Of a DNA stretch of 6,779 nt, positions 1-5,464 are shown piece by piece. The notes under the pieces are model-generated. The model searched no databases, was not told the origin of the DNA, and saw only the letters and a program-made list of their open reading frames with translations. Where the stretch lies: positions 1-6,779 of the forward strand of contig JAQGOE010000121.1 in assembly GCA_028293725.1 (NCBI GenBank), read 5' to 3'. The DNA is from Gammaproteobacteria bacterium (GTDB lineage Bacteria > Pseudomonadota > Gammaproteobacteria > Steroidobacterales > Steroidobacteraceae). Each line of letters starts with the position of its first letter. Within the stretch, counting starts at the first letter, position 1. The translations under genes and the position numbers were made by a program.

Positions 1-1
1 C

Positions 2-292
2 GCATCGGCGCACGCGAACCCCGACGACGCTCAACCTAAATACGAAAACATCCCCCTCATCACCCCACTCGAGGAAGCCCTGGAAGAAGAGCGCACCCAG
101 CTCATGCTGGCCAACTCGATGTTAGGATGTCTGCAGATCGCACTCGACCCCGAAGCCATCACCGTCACACCGCCAGTCTACTTTCCAGAGGTGTTGGAGC
201 TGGCCCGCCAATTTATCAACAACAGCGTCAGACGCCTCGAATACGACGAAATTCGCCGCCTGATGCAAAGTTCGACGCACTGCGACAAATAA
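2..292 (+). CDS. Hypothetical protein, C-terminal part (5' end outside window)
   Basis: A reading frame is open from the left edge of the window (first full codon at 2) and ends at a TAA at 290-292, giving 96 visible codons. I do not recognise a named family. The visible part is a charged segment (LEEALEEERTQ) followed by a mixed hydrophobic stretch (LANSMLGCLQIALD) and a C-terminal segment rich in Arg, Glu and Leu. This suggests a small, soluble, mainly helical protein. There is no obvious signal peptide, membrane segment or catalytic motif. In-frame ATGs at 104 and 119 are probably internal, because the coding character and charge pattern continue smoothly upstream of them to the edge. Third positions are rich in C and G, as in the sugar genes downstream, so it looks like a native gene. 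A stem-loop at 346-373 lies 54 nt after the stop. Whether the protein is complete cannot be judged here. Confidence 0.6.
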   Translation, partial: ASAHANPDDAQPKYENIPLITPLEEALEEERTQLMLANSMLGCLQIALDPEAITVTPPVYFPEVLELARQFINNSVRRLEYDEIRRLMQSSTHCDK

Positions 293-345
293 ACCAGACC
301 GTCCGAGGAGTCGCGGCCCCAGTACCGACCCGACTCAAACATCGC

Positions 346-373
346 GCGCCGTGACCACCGTTGGTCACGGCGC
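346..373. repeat. Perfect inverted repeat, 12-bp arms with 4-nt loop (possible terminator)
   Basis: The left arm GCGCCGTGACCA (346-357) is perfectly complementary to the right arm TGGTCACGGCGC (362-373), with loop CCGT (358-361). The RNA would form a very stable hairpin 54 nt beyond the stop of the upstream gene. No T-run follows on either strand, so it is not a classical intrinsic terminator. It could still be a transcript 3'-end stabiliser, a U-less terminator, or a structure left at the edge of the inserted IS630 remnant. The reading frame beginning with GTG at 351 starts inside this hairpin, which argues against 351 being a real translation start. Confidence 0.6.
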
Positions 374-542
374 CAAGGGGAATGTAGGTCTCCTAATCCA
401 CGACGGACAGATCCGATCGGTCTTGCCGGTTCCGCAGATCCCTCCAAGTGTGCGACCATGTGACCCTAACAGGACTCTCGGGCAAACAGGGTGCGTGGCC
501 TCGATCGATCGGGCTTCGCGATCGACGGGGAAGTGCGGATCT

Positions 543-1178
543 ATGGTCTCGGATGATCTGGAACTCGAAGGCAAGGTCGCCGACATCATCGGCCTATACC
601 TCCACCCACCTCAGCACGCCGCCGTATTCGGTCTCGACGAGAAGCCCTCGCTCCGCGTCACCGACTGGTTCGGCGAGAACCCACCGCGCTCTGCCGGAGC
701 AAGTAAGCCGCGCGACATTGAGTCTCACCGCCACGGGGCACTGTCCCTTTACGCGGCCTTCGGCATGGGAATGGGCGAGGTCCTCAGCGGCATCCATTCG
801 CATCATACCGCGGCTGCCTTCGTCGCATTCCTAACCGACGTTGTTGCCAGCCAGTCGCGCGGAAAAGAAATCCACGTCGTCGCCGACAACCTCACAGCCC
901 ATAGAACGCTGAAGGTCAACGACTTCCTCCAGGCGCATCAAACCGTTCACTTGCACTTCGTTCCGCGCTACTCATCCTGGCTAAAACAGGTCGACCAATG
1001 GCTGTCCAAAATTGAGCGCGACATCATCGCCATCGGCGCGCTGAATTCCGGCTATGACCTGAACAAAAAGCTCATGCGCCACATCCGCCAGTACAACAAA
1101 GCGCCCAGGACTTTGAAGTGGAAACACTTCGATCCCGCGCGCAGCATGGCGATCGACCCCGATGGAACAGTGCACTAG
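543..1178 (+). pseudogene. IS630-family transposase remnant, catalytic domain only
   Basis: This encodes the DDE endonuclease domain of an IS630-family (Tc1/mariner-like) transposase, the enzyme that cuts and moves its insertion sequence, usually at TA sites. Counting from the ATG at 543, recognisable family blocks are VADIIGLYLHPP, then LDEK (first catalytic Asp, residue 32), HGALSLYAAF, VVADNLTAH (second Asp, residue 115), HFVPRYSSWLKQVDQW, and a C-terminal HIRQYNKAP segment. The second and third acidic positions are 35 residues apart, as in IS630. The third is Asp (residue 151) where many members have Glu. The protein here is about 211 aa, and the N-terminal helix-turn-helix half of the usual roughly 340-aa enzyme is missing. 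The frame stays open upstream to a GTG at 351, but those 64 codons do not resemble IS630 N-termini. Clear terminal inverted repeats were not found. I read it as a 5'-truncated, non-autonomous relic. Confidence 0.72.
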
Positions 1179-1557
1179 TAACGCAACCCGGCAGCAAGCC
1201 GAATCGCGACCGCGGTCGCTCACCCACTTGGGCCACGCTTGGATTCGACCCAAAACGGTAATGGCACAGCGCCTTCGGCATAGTTTGCAACCTGCATTTG
1301 ACCTCCGCAGAGTGACACTCCTCTCCTTCCTGATCGTGCGTGGCGCGATCGTACGTGAATCACCGAGTGGACTTCCGCGTGAGATGCAACGTGCGTTTAC
1401 TCCGCGCTTGATACGCACGCGATCGGCCTATAGCGAGATGGCGAATTGCTCATGTGTTACGAATCGGAGAAGTCGCGTTAGATCAGGCGATATTCGGCGC
1501 TCTGATGTTAGCGTGTTATATACTTAAATTCTGAGCCTTGATCAAAGGCACATCACG
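1179..1557. other. Gene-free stretch between IS630 remnant and orphan gene
   Basis: I see no convincing gene in these 379 bases. Open frames on both strands have compositions and sequences that look random (many Arg, Ser and Cys), and none resembles a family I know. The stretch holds the 14-bp palindrome at 1206-1219. Near its right end is a more AT-rich patch with TATACT at 1519-1524, a plausible -10 element for the gene starting at 1558, but I found no good -35 partner at 16-18 nt. The first part may be eroded IS630 right-end sequence. Confidence 0.4.
1206..1219. repeat. 14-bp perfect palindrome
   Basis: GCGACCGCGGTCGC is identical to its own reverse complement. It lies 27 nt after the transposase stop, in DNA without a supported gene. 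It could be a protein-binding site, an IS-associated end structure or chance in GC-rich DNA. No second copy was noticed in the window. Confidence 0.3.
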
Positions 1558-2205
1558 GTGTGCGGCACGCTTTACGCTCCCGTGCAGCGCCTGAATGAGC
1601 GTCGATGTGAAGTTATTCAACAGATGGAAGAAGTCGCCAATCCAACCGTAGCATTTGAGCATGGTGACACAATTGAGCCTCGGCACAGGTTTCCGGAGAT
1701 CGTGTTCCGCGGCGAAACGTGGGACCTTCGGCATCTGGACGCGTTCGCACTCCGGATGGATCCAGACCTTGGTTTTGAGGTGGATGTGGTTGTGCTATTC
1801 ACGTGTCACTGCTTCACACACTCCATCAAGCGAGATGTCCGTTCACCTTTGGAGATACCGCCAGAGGAAATGTTTGAGGACAACGTTGAACGGCGCGTGT
1901 TGTCAAAGGAGCGATACGATCTTTCACGCAGATTTCTCCCCGGACTTGTGAAGGACCTTGCAAAGAGGACGATCCGATACGCCGGAGATGCTTCGCTGAA
2001 CTATTTCACCGCCGAGCTTGTCGGCTTGGAGGCGTCGGGAGTGTACGCAGTGTTTTTCGAGGTTGAGCGCGATAAACGGAGGAAGCGGCGACTATTACTT
2101 TACATTCAGTCGGCTTACCGATTGGAGCGCCTCACCCACCGACTCGCAAAGGCGGGCAAGGTGCGATTTGCCACACTACTCAGGAAGACGTATCGAGGGC
2201 GATAA
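1558..2205 (+). CDS. Uncharacterised 215-aa protein (orphan accessory gene)
   Basis: The product is unknown. The 215-residue frame has the character of a real protein. An N-terminal part contains FRGETWDLRHLDAFALR (about residues 50-66), followed by a hydrophobic VDVVVLFTCHCFTHSIKRD block (76-94). A middle region has RYDLSRRFLPGLVKDL, and then come NYFTAEL, YAVFFEVERD and LLLYIQSAYRLERL, ending in a strongly basic tail (THRLAKAGKVRFATLLRKTYRGR). The layout of 'x-DL-HLDxF', 'H-CFTH', 'RYDLSR-LP', 'NYFT', 'VFFEV' and 'QSAY' recalls a group of small phage- or island-associated proteins of unknown function; this is memory, not a search. The GTG start at 1558 has AAAGG nine bases upstream and TATACT further up. 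An ATG at 1624 (codon 23) is the alternative and keeps all these blocks. Codon use is less GC-biased than in the sugar genes, and the gene stands alone beside a transposase relic, so horizontal acquisition is likely. Confidence 0.6.
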   Translation: MCGTLYAPVQRLNERRCEVIQQMEEVANPTVAFEHGDTIEPRHRFPEIVFRGETWDLRHLDAFALRMDPDLGFEVDVVVLFTCHCFTHSIKRDVRSPLEIPPEEMFEDNVERRVLSKERYDLSRRFLPGLVKDLAKRTIRYAGDASLNYFTAELVGLEASGVYAVFFEVERDKRRKRRLLLYIQSAYRLERLTHRLAKAGKVRFATLLRKTYRGR

Positions 2206-2629
2206 CCCACTACGGGAAATCTGGAGCCAGAAAGGACAACGGCCACCATTGGTGGCCGTCGCATGCGAGGCTCTCTATCGCGTTTTGCGCGAATTCCCAC
2301 TCCAGGTGGGACCCGGCTGGCCGGGCGGCACTGCCTTTTGCACTCGCTCATGGCAGATCTTAGATGCGAGTATAGAGATCGATCCAGCTAGGTCAAGCCA
2401 CCGTGCGGTATCTCCTCCTCAGAATTATAGTTCTCCGGAATCAATGACTTAAACTCTAACACGGGGCTTGAGCCTGCCCTGCACTGTCTGGACTTAACGC
2501 CGACTGAGCCCGACGGTTCCAGAACGCTCCTTGTAGCCTTGCATCGCACTATCGCGGCGGCCAACGTAAACACCCCGCGCAGGACCGCTGGACGGGGAGG
2601 CGGTCGGATCGCGGTGCAGCCGGCCGGCA
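2206..2629. other. Gene-free stretch upstream of the repressor
   Basis: Apart from the hairpin at 2239-2259, I see nothing supported in these 424 bases. Open frames on both strands (for example the - strand frame ending at 2388) have no family resemblance. Around 2400-2460 the DNA is locally more AT-rich, and after about 2560 it becomes GC-rich like the repressor gene. The boundary between the accessory stretch and the native sugar locus may therefore lie near 2460-2560. That is an impression from composition, not a measured breakpoint. Confidence 0.35.
2239..2259. terminator. Hairpin after orphan gene, candidate terminator
   Basis: ACGGCCACC (2239-2247) pairs perfectly with GGTGGCCGT (2251-2259) across a 3-nt loop, 33 nt after the stop at 2205. 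The position suits transcription termination of the upstream gene. No T-run follows on the + strand. Read on the - strand, the stem is followed by TGTCCTTTCT, which is only mildly T-rich, and no - strand gene is supported here. It is therefore a structural candidate only. Confidence 0.4.
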
Positions 2630-2658
2630 TCGACAGCACCTTTGCGACCCCTCATGCT
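2630..2658 (+). promoter_or_regulatory. Candidate sigma-70-type promoter for the LacI-family gene
   Basis: TCGACA (2630-2635, five of six matches to TTGACA) is followed after 17 nt by CATGCT (2653-2658, three of six matches to TATAAT). Transcription would start near 2665, about nine bases before the palindromic operator at 2674-2689. This leaves a short leader before the GTG at 2697. The -10 match is weak, so this is a guess supported mainly by spacing and by the operator's position. Confidence 0.25.
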
Positions 2659-2673
2659 AAGGTCGCCCTCCAA

Positions 2674-2689
2674 TTCGTAACGTTTCGAA
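2674..2689. promoter_or_regulatory. LacI-family operator upstream of the repressor gene
   Basis: TTCGTAACGTTTCGAA is a 16-bp palindrome with a central CG and a single mismatched pair (2678 against 2685). A CG-centred, A/T-flanked palindrome is the standard LacI/GalR operator form, in which the hinge-helix leucine is inserted at the central CG step. It shares AACGTTTCGAA with the perfect site at 3904-3917 ahead of the isomerase gene. It lies 7 nt before the GTG at 2697 and 118 nt before the alternative ATG at 2808. The natural inference is negative autoregulation by the adjacent repressor. Confidence 0.7.
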
Positions 2690-2696
2690 CCCCATC

Positions 2697-3815
2697 GTGC
2701 CACGATCGCGGCCCGCAACCCGGCCCTCGCCCCGCCGCAAACGCACCCCCGCCTCCCCACCCCCTGGCGCCCGCGCCCCATCCTCGCGAGCTGCCAGCAA
2801 GCACACCATGCACGACGTAGCCCGCCTGGCAGACGTGTCAATCTCAACCGTCTCCGCCCTAATCAACGGCGCCCCCAAAGTCAGCGACGTCCGCTCAGAC
2901 CGCATCCGCCGTGCCATGCAAGCACTCGACTACCACCCCGACCAGATCGCCCGCAGCCTCAAGGTCGGCCGCACCCACACCATCGGAGTCGTGATCCCCG
3001 ACATCACGAATGCCTTCTACCCCTCAGTGTTCCGCGGCATCGAAGACGCAGCGCGCGCCGCCGGCTACAGCGTCTTGCTCTGCAATTCCAACGAGAATGC
3101 CGAGCAAGAGCGATCTCAACTGACCACGCTCTTTTCCCGCCGGGTAGATGGAATCCTCCTGGCCTGCTCGAGCGGCTCGACAGCTCACCATGCCTCCGTC
3201 TATCGCCGTTGCCCGTTCGTTTTCATCGATCGCATCCCGACCGGAGCAATGGATGCAGCCGTTTGCGCGGACAATGTCGATGCGGCCAGGGTCGCGACCC
3301 AACACCTCATCGACCTAGGCCATCACCGCATTGCACTGTTAGCGGGTGACCTGAACCTGAGCTCGCACGCGGACCGCCTCCAAGGCTTTCGTCTAGCCAT
3401 GCAACGCGCCAACCTACCCATCCGCGATGAGTACTTGTGCTCCGGCGGCACACAGATCGAAGACGGCCAGCGCTCAGTCCTGGAGTTGATGGCCCTCGAG
3501 CAACCTCCCACCGCAATCATCGCTAGCAACACCAAACTGTTGCTCGGCCTTCTGCACGCCACACGAAAACACCACATCACCGTGCCTCGCGACCTAAGCG
3601 TCCTGACCTTCGACGAGCAAGAGTGGAGCGAATACCTCGATCCTCCAATCACCAGCATGGTCCAACCGACCTACGAAATGGGCCGACGCGCCTTCGAGCT
3701 CCTGAGGGCAAAAATCGCCTCGACGTCGTCGTCCAAGGCCACCAAAGCCGTCACGAGATTGCAGGCCGAACTCCGAATCCGCGGATCGACCGGAAAGATA
3801 GAGGCCCCTAGATAA
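2697..3815 (+). CDS. LacI/GalR-family transcriptional repressor
   Basis: This is a cytoplasmic DNA-binding repressor of the LacI/GalR family, expected to bind as a dimer and release DNA when it binds a sugar or sugar phosphate. Counting from GTG 2697 (372 aa), the helix-turn-helix is DVARLADVSISTVSALING (residues 40-58). The hinge helix is PDQIARSLKVG (81-91) with L88 as the expected central-CG-inserting leucine. The periplasmic-binding-protein-like sensor domain runs from about residue 95 (HTIGVVIPDITNAFYP) to 365. It has the conserved FIDR (176-179), CADN (190-193), ADRLQGF (225-231) and TFDEQEWSEYLDPPITSMVQP segments. The first 37 residues are Arg/Pro-rich and low in complexity. The ATG at 2808 would give 335 aa, the usual family length, but would leave one residue before DVA. 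Neither start has a clear ribosome-binding site. Operators at 2674-2689 and 3904-3917 point to control of itself and of the isomerase-kinase operon. The family call is firm; the effector is unknown. Confidence 0.93.
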   Translation: MPRSRPATRPSPRRKRTPASPPPGARAPSSRAASKHTMHDVARLADVSISTVSALINGAPKVSDVRSDRIRRAMQALDYHPDQIARSLKVGRTHTIGVVIPDITNAFYPSVFRGIEDAARAAGYSVLLCNSNENAEQERSQLTTLFSRRVDGILLACSSGSTAHHASVYRRCPFVFIDRIPTGAMDAAVCADNVDAARVATQHLIDLGHHRIALLAGDLNLSSHADRLQGFRLAMQRANLPIRDEYLCSGGTQIEDGQRSVLELMALEQPPTAIIASNTKLLLGLLHATRKHHITVPRDLSVLTFDEQEWSEYLDPPITSMVQPTYEMGRRAFELLRAKIASTSSSKATKAVTRLQAELRIRGSTGKIEAPR

Positions 3816-3868
3816 AGTCCGTCTAAAAGATTAGGCCCCCCAATAGGTGAACCCCCGCAGAGCCCCCC

Positions 3869-3897
3869 TCGCGACCCGCACCAATTCGTGCTTTACT
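3869..3897 (+). promoter_or_regulatory. Candidate promoter of the isomerase-kinase operon
   Basis: TCGCGA (3869-3874) and TTTACT (3892-3897), spaced 17 nt, are a weak sigma-70-like pair (three of six and four of six matches). The predicted start of transcription falls at the edge of the operator at 3904-3917, the same geometry as at the repressor gene. Because neither element is strong, the operon could also be read from the upstream repressor gene. Confidence 0.22.
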
Positions 3898-3903
3898 CCC
3901 AAA

Positions 3904-3917
3904 TCGAAACGTTTCGA
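3904..3917. promoter_or_regulatory. LacI-family operator upstream of the isomerase gene
   Basis: TCGAAACGTTTCGA is a perfect 14-bp palindrome centred on CG, 26 nt before the isomerase ATG. It matches the site at 2674-2689 except for one base in the left half. Two such sites, one ahead of a LacI-family gene and one ahead of the next sugar gene, are strong contextual evidence for a local regulon. Bound repressor would block the start of transcription or early elongation into 3944-5461 and the kinase gene behind it. Confidence 0.75.
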
Positions 3918-3932
3918 AACAGGAACGGGGAA

Positions 3933-3938
3933 GAGGGG
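3933..3938 (+). promoter_or_regulatory. Ribosome-binding site of the isomerase gene
   Basis: GAGGGG lies 5 nt before the ATG at 3944, a good Shine-Dalgarno match at acceptable spacing. It fixes the start of the isomerase and is the clearest ribosome-binding site in the window. Confidence 0.6.
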
Positions 3939-3943
3939 GCGTT

Positions 3944-5461
3944 ATGCGACAAGTAACCCTGTTTTGGCCCGGAGATGGTCGACCGGCGCCCAACGAGCGC
4001 GCGTTACCCAGCGTGCGCGCCACCACCGCACAGCTCGAAAAATGCCTGATCAAGCTGGGTCGCAAGCCCCGGGTGATCGAGCAATTCCTCTCCAAGCCGC
4101 ACGAATCCATCGAACAACTCGGCCGCCTCGACGAGCCGCTCATCGGAGTCTGCGTCCACTGGTTTTACGCTCCCCACACGACGGACGGTGTGGTTGGGAA
4201 AGACTCGCCACTACTCCTCGCCAGCAATTTCTCAGGCCAATGGCCGGGCCTTGTAGGCCTCCTAAACACAGCCGCGTCCCTCGAAAGCGTCGGACGTCGT
4301 TTCTCGCGAATCTGGACTGACTCTCAAGACTGGACGGCCGATGCCCCATTCATGGAGCGCCTCGCCGAGTGGTGCGAGACCGGCCGAATCGTGTACCCGG
4401 AACAGGAGGTTCGTTACCACGCCTCGGTATCGCCCGCCGCGGCACAACTGGCGAGCCAAGCCGCCAGCGCGATCCGGCAGAGGCGCATCCTCGCCCTGAT
4501 GTTGGGCGACACCTCAATGGGCATGATCAACGGCTACTTCGGTCCACGCCTCCTCAACCGTCACGGCTTCACCGAACACAAAGTCGATCAAGCTTGGATT
4601 ATCGACCGAGGCCGCCGTATCGACTCGAAACGCATCGACGACGCACTTCGGTTCGTCAAAGACCGCGGCGTGACCTTCCACTGGGGCGAGCCTGGCGTTG
4701 AAGACTTCACAGAACAAGCCACCCGCGAGCAACTGCGTGACTACCTAACAGTCCTAGACATCACCCGCGAATACAAAACCGACTGCATCGGCTGGCAGTA
4801 CCAACTCGGACTCATCAACCTCCGTCCCCCGTCAGATTTCGCAGAGGGACTCTTCAACTCCACCTGCAGACCGGAAACAGACGGCAACACCATCGTCTGC
4901 GCGACGGAGGCCGACCAGGGCAACGTCGTGCCAATGGAGTTGATGAAGCGACTCCTGAAGCTCAAGGGCCTGCACCACGCGGTATTCTTCCACGATGTCC
5001 GCTGGGGAGCCGAGCACGACGGCCGCTTCCTATGGGTCTTACTCAACTCCGGCTCGAGCGGCGCGTACGCCTTCAATCAAGATGCAGACACCCTTCGGGG
5101 CGTGCATTCCTGGCGACAGCCGGCGATGTATTTCCCGACCCCCGGAGGCACTTTCGCAGGAGAGAGCCTCCCCGGCGAAATCACCTGGGCCCGCAGCTAC
5201 ATCCGCGACGGCGTCCTGTGGATGGACATCGGCAAGGGTGATGTCATATCCCTTCCTCCCGCGAAACGAGACAGCTGGTGGCAGGGCACCACCCGCGAAT
5301 GGCCCTTCATGGCGGCAGACCTAGGCATCTCGCAAGAGACACTGATGGCGCACTACCTTTCCAACCATGTCGCGGTAGCTTACGGAGACATCTTCGGAGA
5401 AATGGTGGCGCTGTCGCAGGAACTCGGCTTCCGGGTTCGTGTGCTATCGCGGGCGAGTTGA
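3944..5461 (+). CDS. L-fucose/D-arabinose isomerase-like aldose-ketose isomerase
   Basis: This 505-aa cytoplasmic enzyme is expected to interconvert an aldose and a ketose with a divalent metal, as in the L-fucose isomerase (FucI)/arabinose isomerase fold. Aligned by eye to E. coli FucI, CATEADQGN supplies E322 (FucI E337), FFHDVRWGAEHDG supplies D351 (FucI D361) and YLSNHVAVAYGD supplies H475 (FucI H528), so all three metal ligands appear present. Other shared blocks are VHWFYAPHTTD (71-81), LMLGDTSMGMINGYFG (185-200), the Q-x-Q motif at 285-287, LFNSTCRPE (303-311) and LLNSGSSGA (366-374). At 505 aa it is shorter than the roughly 590 aa of FucI, mainly near the N-terminus and between D351 and H475, so the substrate may differ. 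The start is set by the Shine-Dalgarno sequence at 3933-3938. It lies behind an operator at 3904-3917, and its stop is 3 nt from the kinase ATG, so the two are probably co-transcribed. D-arabinose to D-ribulose is a reasonable guess given the kinase. The superfamily call is firm; the substrate is not. Confidence 0.85.
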   Translation: MRQVTLFWPGDGRPAPNERALPSVRATTAQLEKCLIKLGRKPRVIEQFLSKPHESIEQLGRLDEPLIGVCVHWFYAPHTTDGVVGKDSPLLLASNFSGQWPGLVGLLNTAASLESVGRRFSRIWTDSQDWTADAPFMERLAEWCETGRIVYPEQEVRYHASVSPAAAQLASQAASAIRQRRILALMLGDTSMGMINGYFGPRLLNRHGFTEHKVDQAWIIDRGRRIDSKRIDDALRFVKDRGVTFHWGEPGVEDFTEQATREQLRDYLTVLDITREYKTDCIGWQYQLGLINLRPPSDFAEGLFNSTCRPETDGNTIVCATEADQGNVVPMELMKRLLKLKGLHHAVFFHDVRWGAEHDGRFLWVLLNSGSSGAYAFNQDADTLRGVHSWRQPAMYFPTPGGTFAGESLPGEITWARSYIRDGVLWMDIGKGDVISLPPAKRDSWWQGTTREWPFMAADLGISQETLMAHYLSNHVAVAYGDIFGEMVALSQELGFRVRVLSRAS

Positions 5462-5464
5462 GCC

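Noticed and set aside
365..589. A - strand frame containing GGICGTGKTD, which resembles an ATPase P-loop
   Set aside because: The short motif fits GxxxxGKT, but the surrounding residues match no ATPase I know. The frame is only 74 codons and lies opposite the transposase region, so it is most likely coincidence.
1162..1527. A 121-aa + strand frame overlapping the transposase end and running through the gap
   Set aside because: It is rich in Arg, Ser and Thr, shows no family pattern, starts inside the transposase gene without a ribosome-binding site and has no conserved blocks.
355..2253. CCACC[G/A]TTGGT occurring in both hairpins (355-365 and 2243-2253)
   Set aside because: The centres of symmetry differ between the two hairpins and the shared part is only 11 bases, so a common repeat family is not supported.
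2425..2460. GGAATCAATGACTTAAACT, reminiscent of sequence found just after tRNA genes at integration sites
   Set aside because: No tRNA cloverleaf could be drawn upstream, no second copy of the sequence was seen and there is no integrase in the window.
2494..2917. Overlapping - strand frames opposite the repressor N-terminus
   Set aside because: These are shadows of the GC-rich repressor gene and its upstream DNA, with arginine- and glycine-rich low-complexity translations.
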